DNA from: a bacterium
GTDB taxonomy: Bacteria > Chloroflexota > Chloroflexia > Thermomicrobiales > UBA6265
DNA length: 17,362 bases
Direction: 5' to 3'
NCBI GenBank assembly: GCA_029977305.1
Contig: JAPOLF010000014.1
Location: 1-17,362 of the forward strand
Part shown: piece after piece, positions 7,768-13,569 of the stretch
Layout of the letters: the number at the start of each line of letters is the position of its first letter
How positions within the stretch are numbered: position 1 is the first letter of the stretch
The notes under the pieces: generated by a model
Told to the model about the DNA's origin: nothing
Seen by the model: the letters and a program-made list of their open reading frames with translations, nothing else
Database searches by the model: none
Translations under genes and position numbers: made by a program

Positions 7768-7793
7768 GAGGGGCGACGTTTCCGCCGCCCCTC
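7768..7793 (-). terminator. Strong GAAA-tetraloop hairpin after the anti-sigma gene
   Basis: On the minus strand GAGGGGCGGCG / CGTCGCCCCTC form an 11-pair stem closed by a GAAA loop, starting 27 bases after the anti-sigma stop. One pair is G-U, which would be an A-C mismatch in plus-strand RNA, so the structure fits transcription from the minus strand. No U-run follows, so it may act as a weak or Rho-assisted terminator, or as an mRNA 3'-end stabiliser, rather than a classical intrinsic terminator. Confidence 0.6.
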
Positions 7794-7820
7794 TTCGGGA
7801 ACATGGACGTTGGTTGCAGG

Positions 7821-8786
7821 TTAGGGGAGTGCGTCAAGTTCTGACCCGGTGCCGCCCAAGCCCTGATACTCGCTCGTCAACACCACCGCATTCTTGCCGG
7901 TGCTGTCGACCGGAAGAATCCGGATCGACTCGTAGTCGCTGAAGGGCTGCGCCAGCGTGAACTGCGCCGCGCCCGTGCCGTCGGCGCCAACCTGCACCTC
8001 GCCCGCCGGGACCAGGCTGCCGTCCTGCACGACCCAGATCGCGTAATCGCCGGCAGCGCTGTCGGAGTTCAGATCGAGTTGCAGCATGCCTGCGCGCTCA
8101 TCCGCGCCGAGCACCAGCTTGCCTTCCGCCTGCGGCATCCCGCGGCCCGGCGACAACTGCACCGTCGAGCCACCCGCGCCGAAGTTGCTCACCTGCGCCT
8201 GCAGTTCCGACATCGCGGAATCCTGCGTCTGCAGCTCTTTGTTCAGGTTGTATCCCCAGACGCCGGTGAACATCAGCGCGGCCAACAACGGCACGCTCGC
8301 GAATGCCCCGAAGCGGCTCCATCCGGATCGCTGCGCAGCCGCCACCGGTGCTGCGGCGGTCGCAGTGCCGATCGACACCGCGCTCGGCGTGCTGCGCGGA
8401 AGAGTCTGTTCAGTGGTTGCCGACGGCTTCTGCGTCGTCATCGTCGCGGTGGCCGCGTTGCGCGCCTTGTCGCTCTGGCTGACACGGCTGAAAAGCGCAA
8501 TCTTGGCGTCGAAGGGGGGGGCCGCAGCCGGGACGCTCAGCGCCAGCGCGCCGACAGTCCGCAGGTCGCGATCGACCAGCCCCGCACAGCGCGGGCAGAA
8601 CTGGATGTGGAATTCAACAAGCTGCTGCTCGTTCGGCTCCAAGGCACCGAGCACGTACCCGGGCACCAACTCCTCGACGTGGTCGTCGGCGGCGTCAGCG
8701 ATCGGCAAGGGCTGAGCATCGCGTCGGACGCGCCGCTCTCCCTGAGGGTCACCTGATTGGTGGAACTGGTCGAGGTTGTCGCTCAC
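7821..8786 (-). CDS. Zinc-finger anti-sigma factor with RskA-type C-terminal domain
   Basis: A 321-residue single-pass membrane protein. The cytoplasmic N-terminus has the anti-sigma zinc-binding signature H-x3-C-x2-C as HIQFCPRC (His60, Cys64, Cys67), preceded by the helical segment EELVPGYVLGALEPNEQQ. A low-complexity Ala/Ser/Thr/Pro linker (about 103-150) leads to one transmembrane helix (about 158-178, ASVPLLAALMFTGVWGY), a short coiled-coil-like stretch (about 180-200) and an extracytoplasmic RskA-like domain with GDYAIWVVQDG. Such proteins hold the cognate ECF sigma factor at the membrane until a signal causes release, often by proteolysis. The GTG start overlaps the sigma stop as GTGA, indicating translational coupling. 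The RskA similarity is recognised from the overall pattern; the signal is unknown. Confidence 0.9.
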   Translation of the reverse strand: MSDNLDQFHQSGDPQGERRVRRDAQPLPIADAADDHVEELVPGYVLGALEPNEQQLVEFHIQFCPRCAGLVDRDLRTVGALALSVPAAAPPFDAKIALFSRVSQSDKARNAATATMTTQKPSATTEQTLPRSTPSAVSIGTATAAAPVAAAQRSGWSRFGAFASVPLLAALMFTGVWGYNLNKELQTQDSAMSELQAQVSNFGAGGSTVQLSPGRGMPQAEGKLVLGADERAGMLQLDLNSDSAAGDYAIWVVQDGSLVPAGEVQVGADGTGAAQFTLAQPFSDYESIRILPVDSTGKNAVVLTSEYQGLGGTGSELDALP

Positions 8787-9391
8787 GACGGCCCCACTCC
8801 ACTTTCCCCGAGCGCCTCACGCAGCTTCAACAGCCCGAGCCGCATCCGAGTCTTGATCGTCCCCAGTGGCTCGCCGAGCGCCTCGGCAATCTCCCGCTGG
8901 GTCAATCCCTGAAAATACGCCATCTCGATGGCCTCTCGTTGCGACGCCGGCAGTTCGCGCAGCGCCTCTCCGATCGTGCCTCGCAGAGATCCGATCCAGA
9001 CCTCGTCCTCAACGCTTTGCCCTTGATCCTGAAGCCCCGAGAGCAACAGCTCCGGTTCATCTGAATCGGCTTTCTGCGGTCGCCGGTTGCGCTTTCGGAT
9101 CTCGTCGATCGACAGGTTGTGGGTGATGCTCAGCAGCCACGTCACCAGCGAGCCTCGTTGCGCGCTGAAGTTGCCACCTTGCTGCCAGGCCCGGAAAAAG
9201 ACCTCTTGCAGCACCTCTTCCGCGAGTTGCCGGTCGCCGACCAGCCTCAACGAGAAAGAGAAGACCACCCCCGAATACCGATCGTAGATCACCTCCAGCG
9301 CTCGAGCATCGCCTGTCGCGGCAAGCCCGATCAACGCGGCATCGCTCGCCTCGGTGAGATTCGTCTGGTTCGTCTCACCGTGGTCCGGCAT
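8783..9391 (-). CDS. ECF-family RNA polymerase sigma factor (sigma-70 family, SigK-like)
   Basis: A 202-residue sigma factor. Region 2 spans about 33-100, with ALEVIYDRYSGVVFSFSLRL, the AEEVLQEVFFRAWQ core-binding helix and the WLLSITHNLSIDEIRKRNRR DNA-contact segment. Region 4 spans about 139-193, with LPASQREAIEMAYFQGLTQREIAEAL and the recognition helix GTIKTRMRLGLLKLR. The ATG at 9391 has AGGAG a few bases upstream. It overlaps the anti-sigma gene, and the pairing with an RskA-type partner points to the SigK-like ECF group. Members usually turn on a small envelope or redox stress regulon including their own operon. The 188 bp upstream hold a possible folC terminator hairpin and a 9 bp inverted repeat; I could not identify a confident auto-regulated promoter. 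Confidence 0.94.
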   Translation of the reverse strand: MPDHGETNQTNLTEASDAALIGLAATGDARALEVIYDRYSGVVFSFSLRLVGDRQLAEEVLQEVFFRAWQQGGNFSAQRGSLVTWLLSITHNLSIDEIRKRNRRPQKADSDEPELLLSGLQDQGQSVEDEVWIGSLRGTIGEALRELPASQREAIEMAYFQGLTQREIAEALGEPLGTIKTRMRLGLLKLREALGESGVGPS

Positions 9392-9481
9392 GGTCTCCTG
9401 AGACTCCGCACCGGTCCTGCGCTCGTTTACGCCGGAGCCCGGATTCTGGATTCATTCACCCCGCACGCCTGTGGCGGGTTG

Positions 9482-9564
9482 CCTCGGGGACGATCAACAG
9501 GACGCCGTCGTTTCGCGCATGACCTACTTGACCATAACGCAGGCATTGGCCTGCCTCCCCGAGG
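9482..9564. repeat. Inverted repeat upstream of the ECF sigma gene
   Basis: CCTCGGGGA (9482-9490) and TCCCCGAGG (9556-9564) are perfect 9-base inverted copies separated by 65 bases, in the spacer between folC and the sigma gene. They could pair in the transcript or form a split operator. The spacing is wide, so coincidence in GC-rich DNA remains possible. Confidence 0.35.
9539..9554 (-). terminator. Small hairpin after folC, possible weak terminator
   Basis: GCAGGC-(4)-GCCTGC forms a perfect 6-pair stem with a four-base loop, starting 26 bases after the folC stop on the minus strand. The bases after it (GTTATGG) are not a proper U-run. It would partly separate folC from the sigma/anti-sigma unit. 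Confidence 0.3.
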
Positions 9565-9579
9565 TGTACGTACCAGATT

Positions 9580-10956
9580 CTACCGTACTGGCGCGGATTC
9601 GCCGCTTGCCAGCCACGGCCCCCACGGGATGTCAGGCTCGGCCAACCCCAGCGCCTCCCGCCCCTCCGCCACGGTGAACAGCGACCCGGTAACCAGGACC
9701 AAGGTCCCGTGAGCTGCGAGGTCCACCGCGTCCGCCACCCGCTCCACCACCGTGACCCGGGGCACCAACGCCTCCGCGACGGCCCCCACCGCAGCGGCTG
9801 GTGCCGACCTCGGATGAACGGCCTGCGTCGCGATCACCGCGTCCGCCACCGCTGCCAGCGGCGCCAGCACCGCCTGCAGGTCCTTGTCGCTCGAGCATCC
9901 GACGACCAAGGTCACCGCCTCCCCAGGGAATTCCTCCCGCACTGCCGCAGCCAACGCCTCCGCTGCCGCCGGCGTGTGCGCCCCGTCAAGGACATAGGTC
10001 ACCCCATCGCGCTCCACCCGCTCAAACCGTCCCGGCCAACTCGCACCTGACAGACCGCACTCAAGCTCGGCGCTCGTGAGGGCCTGATCAAACAACCAAC
10101 TCGCGGCCACCGCAGTCCCGGCGTTCTCCAATTGGAACGAGCCAGCCAAGCCCAACCGCACCGGCCCCACCTCGCCCCATGGCCCGATGATCGTGGCTTC
10201 CTGCCACGTCCCCTCCACCTGCCAATCCCGATCGGCGACCAGCATCGGTGCGCCTACCGCTCGGCAACGCGCGACCACCTGCGTCATCGCTTCCGCTGGA
10301 TTCGGCCCGATGGCGATCGGCACTCCGGGCTTGATGATGCCGCTCTTGGTCTGCGCGATCTCGGCCAGCGTTGCCCCGAGGATCGCCGTGTGCTCCAAGT
10401 CGATCCGCGTCATCGCACACGCATGGGGAAACACCACATTCGTCGCGTCAAACTCCCCACCCATCCCGACCTCGAGCACGGTGACCGCGCATCCAGCCTC
10501 CGCGAACGCCAGCAACCCCATCGTCGTCAGGAACTCGAACGTGGTGACCGCCCCAAGATCCGACTTAGTCTCCTCAAGGTCACGCGCTGCTGCCTCCACC
10601 GCGTCAGTCAGCCGAACGAATTGCGCTTCAGTGATTGGCTCGCCATCGATCGTGATCCGCTCGCGATAGGTGTGGAGGTGCGGGGAGGTGTAGAGCCCCG
10701 TCTTCTTCCCGTGCGCGCGTGCGATGGCCGCACACATCGCCGCCGTCGACCCTTTCCCCTTGGATCCGGTGAGGTGGAGAATGTGCTGCTCACGGTCCGG
10801 CGACCCCAGCCGCTCCAGCAACGCCCGCATCCGCACCAGTCCACGCGCCGCATCGGCCCGTGACGTCGCTGGCGCGGTGATCATCCCGCGTTCGTACGCA
10901 GATCGCCGCCAGAGGTGCCCTAATGAGGCTTGATAGCGCGGATGATGATCAGCCAT
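9580..10956 (-). CDS. folC: Folylpolyglutamate synthase / dihydrofolate synthase
   Basis: A 458-residue Mur-ligase-family enzyme from the ATG at 10956 (MADHHPRYQASLG), chosen because GAGGG lies five bases upstream; an ATG at 10968 would add four residues. Motifs are typical of FolC: P-loop TGSKGKGST (63-71), TSPHLHTYRERI (folate/Omega-loop region), EVGMGGEFDATNVV (161-174), DLEHTAILG (185-193), QTKSGIIKPG with the conserved lysine near 203, and DGAHTP (323-328) opening the C-terminal ligase domain. The enzyme adds glutamate to dihydropteroate and/or folates using ATP in the cytoplasm. The C-terminus is close to that of other FolC proteins. It lies upstream of the sigma gene on the same strand with a 188 bp gap, so co-regulation is not implied. 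Confidence 0.94.
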   Translation of the reverse strand: MADHHPRYQASLGHLWRRSAYERGMITAPATSRADAARGLVRMRALLERLGSPDREQHILHLTGSKGKGSTAAMCAAIARAHGKKTGLYTSPHLHTYRERITIDGEPITEAQFVRLTDAVEAAARDLEETKSDLGAVTTFEFLTTMGLLAFAEAGCAVTVLEVGMGGEFDATNVVFPHACAMTRIDLEHTAILGATLAEIAQTKSGIIKPGVPIAIGPNPAEAMTQVVARCRAVGAPMLVADRDWQVEGTWQEATIIGPWGEVGPVRLGLAGSFQLENAGTAVAASWLFDQALTSAELECGLSGASWPGRFERVERDGVTYVLDGAHTPAAAEALAAAVREEFPGEAVTLVVGCSSDKDLQAVLAPLAAVADAVIATQAVHPRSAPAAAVGAVAEALVPRVTVVERVADAVDLAAHGTLVLVTGSLFTVAEGREALGLAEPDIPWGPWLASGESAPVR

Positions 10957-11061
10957 GCGCACCCTCATTCTCTCGTTCAGACGCTCGTGCGCTCACGGGC
11001 CACAACAGTACCCGAAGTACCCCGCAACGCATTGCCGATGCGTCCGTCGCGCGTCACGCTG

Positions 11062-11089
11062 CGTATATCCCACGAGGTCGTCGCGGTAA
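11062..11089 (-). promoter_or_regulatory. Weak candidate promoter for folC
   Basis: On the minus strand TTACCG (11084-11089) and TATACG (11062-11067) are 16 bases apart, about 105 bases upstream of the folC start. The -35 match is poor. Apart from this and an isolated TTGACA on the plus strand (11161-11166) without a -10, the 259 bp spacer shows nothing recognisable. Confidence 0.25.
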
Positions 11090-11215
11090 CGATGACCATC
11101 GCCGTGCGCTCTGATGATGAGCACACGCCGCTTACGCGGGGAGGCCCATTGATCCAACCGTTGACAGCACCCCGCTTCCATTGCGCCGCCGATGCATTCT
11201 TGGCAAGGCATGACC

Positions 11216-12385
11216 ATGCCTAGGCGCATGGGGTCCCGTGTCGATCGCTCTGCGGGTCCAGCCCCGTTCTCGGCGGAGTGGACCCGGATGCCCGACAAGG
11301 CTCCCGTCACCCGTCCGCTCTTCAGCCTCCCCACCTGGATGCCCGGTGAGCGCCTCCTCAGTGCGGGCCTCGTCCTCCTGCTCACGATCATCGTCGCGCT
11401 GATCGCCGTCTGGCCGGGCGATGCCAACATCGGCGCACGCGTCACCCGACCATCTGCCGAGGAAACCTTGCCGAGCGTCCCTGGCATGGAACCCACCACG
11501 GTTTCACTTGTCGCCGGGCAGGTGATTGCTGGCGCCACTGCGACCGACCCCGCCTCCGGCATCGTCGTGCTCGCCACCCCGGATCTCACCGCCGAGGCCG
11601 TCGCCGCTTCCGTCGCCGTGTCTATGGAAACGCACCGCATCATCACGCTCTACGGCCACCCCCACGATCCCAACATGGGCATCCTCGGCGAGCATCCGAT
11701 GGAAGATCTGCTCCCCATTCTCGAGACCCAACGCAGTGAGTACGAGGCGATCGACCCCTCACGGCCGGTCGTTGGCGCCTTCGAAATAATCGCCACTGTC
11801 GCGCAGCAGAAGCCTGGTGCCGATGGTACCTACATCCTCGACACGGACATCGAGACGCTCACCAAGTACGTCGACTTTGCCGCACAGAACAACCTGCTCG
11901 TCTTTCTCGACGTCCAAATTGGTCGCGGCACTGTTGCCATGGAGTTCGAAAAAGTCCGCCCGCTCCTTGCCCGGCCCAATGTCCATCTCGCCATCGACCC
12001 GGAGTTCTCGATGGACGAAGGGGAGATCCCCGGACAGTCCATCGGGTCGGTCAATGCCAGCAGCATTGCTTATGCCCAAGCCGAACTCGCCGCCATGGTC
12101 GAGCAGCTGAACCTGCCCCCGAAGATGCTCATCGTTCACCAATTCCAAGAGGACATGATCACCGACAAGATGGCTCTCACCTCCGTCCCCGGCGTCGAAC
12201 TCATCATCGATGCCGACGGCTTCGGTGCCCCGGAGATGAAAACAGCGGTCTATGACATCCTCGTCCGTGACGAGCCCGTTGGCTACGCCGGGATCAAACT
12301 CTTCTACAAGCAAGACACCCCACTGCTCACCCCGGCCGATGTCCTGAAACTCCTGCCCGCACCGGACGTGATCATTTACCAATAG
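11216..12385 (+). CDS. Membrane-anchored protein of unknown function, possible barrel-like extracytoplasmic domain
   Basis: I do not recognise a named family. From the ATG at 11216 (AAGG seven bases upstream) the protein has 389 residues; ATGs at 11192 and 11288 are alternatives, the latter with GGAG nine bases upstream. One transmembrane helix (about 47-66, LLSAGLVLLLTIIVALIAVW) follows a short cytoplasmic tail. A Pro/Thr-rich linker then leads to a large domain of about 270 residues outside the membrane. Recurrent strand-like motifs are IITLYGHP, GILGEHP, VGAFEIIATV, NNLLVFLDVQIGRG, HLAIDPEFSM, KMLIVHQFQEDM, ELIIDADGFGAP and IKLFYKQDTPLLTP, ending in PDVIIYQ. The alternation of strands and helices suggests a TIM-barrel-like fold, and from memory similar uncharacterised secreted proteins occur in Actinobacteria. 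It has no clear operon partner: folC diverges, and the sugar operon starts 77 bases downstream after a likely operator. Confidence 0.8.
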   Translation: MPRRMGSRVDRSAGPAPFSAEWTRMPDKAPVTRPLFSLPTWMPGERLLSAGLVLLLTIIVALIAVWPGDANIGARVTRPSAEETLPSVPGMEPTTVSLVAGQVIAGATATDPASGIVVLATPDLTAEAVAASVAVSMETHRIITLYGHPHDPNMGILGEHPMEDLLPILETQRSEYEAIDPSRPVVGAFEIIATVAQQKPGADGTYILDTDIETLTKYVDFAAQNNLLVFLDVQIGRGTVAMEFEKVRPLLARPNVHLAIDPEFSMDEGEIPGQSIGSVNASSIAYAQAELAAMVEQLNLPPKMLIVHQFQEDMITDKMALTSVPGVELIIDADGFGAPEMKTAVYDILVRDEPVGYAGIKLFYKQDTPLLTPADVLKLLPAPDVIIYQ

Positions 12386-12402
12386 CCCCGCCAACTCCCG
12401 CT

Positions 12403-12419
12403 TAGCGAATCGCTATCAT
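12403..12419 (+). promoter_or_regulatory. Palindromic operator-like site overlapping a -10 box before the sugar operon
   Basis: TAGCGAATCGCTA (12403-12415) is a perfect palindrome around a central A. It overlaps TATCAT (12414-12419), a five-of-six match to the -10 consensus, 43 bases before the ATG of the first operon gene. No convincing -35 lies at the right distance, so the promoter may need an activator or be weak. A repressor bound here would block transcription of the operon; no regulator gene is in the window. Confidence 0.45.
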
Positions 12420-12462
12420 GCGCCCATCAATTGGGACGTAGGTGATCGCGCAGGAGTCGGCC

Positions 12463-13473
12463 ATGGCATCCACCGGGACCACGTGGGGCATCATCGGGGC
12501 GAGCACCATCGCACGGGAGTGGATGGTCCCCGCCATCAACGCCCAGCCCGGCAGCAGGGTCGCCGCGGTCGCCAGTGCCGATTCCACACGAGCCGCCGCC
12601 TTCGCGCAGGCGAACGGCATCCCTCGCAGTCACGACACCGTTGCAGCACTCCTCGCCGATCCCTCCATTGACGCCGTCTACATCTCCACCACCAATGAAC
12701 TCCACCACCCCCAGGCGATAGCTGCCGCCCGCGCAGGAAAGCACGTCCTCTGCGAGAAACCACTCGCGCTCACCCTTGAGGACGCCCGCGCCATGGTCGA
12801 AGCCTGCCGGGCTGCCGGTGTCACCATGGGCACCAATCACCATCTCCGCAACGCCGCCTCCCACCGCGCCATCCGCCGCTTGGTGATGGACGGCGCCATC
12901 GGCCAACCGCTCGCCGCCAGCGTCTTTCATGCTGTCTACCTGCCGCCTCACCTCCAAGGTTGGCGCATTGATCGCCCCGACGCCGGCGGCGGGGTCATCC
13001 TCGACATCACCGTCCACGACGCTGACACCCTCCGCCACGATCTCGGCGACGTCAACGTCCTGGAGATCACCGCGATGACCGCAAGCCACGGCATGGGCCG
13101 TGACGGCCTCGAAGACACCGTGATGGGCGTGATGCGTTTCGACAACGGCGTCCTCGCCCAGTTCCACGATGCCTTCACCGTCGCCCACACCGGCACCGGC
13201 ATCGAGATCCACGGCACCGAGGGATCGATCCTCGGTCGAGATGTGATGACCCAACGCCCGATCGGCACCGTCATCCTCCGCCGCGGCGACCGCGAGGAGA
13301 TCGTCGACATCGGCCAGCCCAACAACCTCTACGAGCGTTCCGTCGCCCGCTTCGAGGCTGCCATCCGGGGAGACGGCCCACCCGCCGCCACCGGCGAAGA
13401 TGGCATCGCCTCGCTCGCCGTGGCCCTCGCTGCCCGAGAGAGTGCGAGCACCGGCCGAGCAGTGCGCCTCTGA
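12463..13473 (+). CDS. Gfo/Idh/MocA-family NAD(P)-dependent sugar dehydrogenase
   Basis: A 336-residue cytoplasmic oxidoreductase. The ATG at 12463 is preferred because AGGAG lies six bases upstream; a GTG at 12442 would add seven residues. The N-terminal Rossmann fold shows GIIGAS (9-14), then YISTTNELHHPQA and the family signature CEKPLALT (EKP at 98-100, whose lysine is catalytic). The C-terminal alpha/beta domain has RIDRPDAGGGVILDITVHDADTLRH in two parts, with His185 in the usual acid/base position, and IEIHGTEGSI. Members oxidise or reduce a ring carbon of sugars, inositols or sugar acids with NAD(P). It is the first gene of the operon with the GMC flavoprotein, crotonase and GH88 genes. 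It could reduce a keto-sugar made by the flavoprotein, or catalyse another redox step; the substrate is not determinable from sequence. Confidence 0.92.
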   Translation: MASTGTTWGIIGASTIAREWMVPAINAQPGSRVAAVASADSTRAAAFAQANGIPRSHDTVAALLADPSIDAVYISTTNELHHPQAIAAARAGKHVLCEKPLALTLEDARAMVEACRAAGVTMGTNHHLRNAASHRAIRRLVMDGAIGQPLAASVFHAVYLPPHLQGWRIDRPDAGGGVILDITVHDADTLRHDLGDVNVLEITAMTASHGMGRDGLEDTVMGVMRFDNGVLAQFHDAFTVAHTGTGIEIHGTEGSILGRDVMTQRPIGTVILRRGDREEIVDIGQPNNLYERSVARFEAAIRGDGPPAATGEDGIASLAVALAARESASTGRAVRL

Positions 13474-13525
13474 CTTTCAGGCCAACCCTCAGCGGATTTG
13501 CGAAACTCATAATGGACCACGAGCG

Positions 13526-13553
13526 CTGCCCTCTCGGGTGTTCAGACGGGCAG
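13526..13553 (+). other. Inverted repeat next to the ribosome site of the flavoprotein gene
   Basis: CTGCCC (13526-13531) and GGGCAG (13548-13553) can pair in the mRNA across a 16-base loop, and the right arm directly touches the GGGGAGGAG ribosome site of the next gene. It could modestly limit its translation. The 96 bp spacer holds CATAAT (13508-13513) but no matching -35. Confidence 0.3.
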
Positions 13554-13569
13554 GGGAGGAGCAACCGAC

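Larger units (their letters stand above)
7503..7820 (-). other. Gene-free upstream region of lon (promoter plus structured leader)
   Basis: This 318 bp stretch lies between the anti-sigma stop and the lon start. Read on the minus strand it holds, in order: a strong hairpin (7793-7768), motif copy A overlapping a candidate promoter (7746-7688), motif copy B with its own hairpin (7615-7574), and about 70 further bases before lon. A 112-codon open frame (7837-7499) crosses it, but it is rich in Arg/Gly/Pro, has no family features and looks non-coding. Confidence 0.6.

Noticed and set aside
7499..7837. 112-codon minus-strand frame across the lon leader
   Set aside because: It contains the repeated hairpin motifs and promoter, is rich in Arg/Gly/Cys and shows no family features; treated as non-coding.
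9119..9712. Plus-strand frame of 197 codons, and a smaller one at 9471-9677, over the sigma/folC spacer
   Set aside because: Mostly antisense to the sigma and folC genes; no ribosome site or domain pattern.
11161..11166. Perfect TTGACA upstream of the unknown membrane protein
   Set aside because: No -10-like hexamer at 16-18 bases; the nearest candidate is 26 bases away.
12388..12400. Third occurrence of the GGGAGTTG sequence, minus strand
   Set aside because: Only the short core matches the lon motif; no hairpin in the same position and no TTGACGGA after it.
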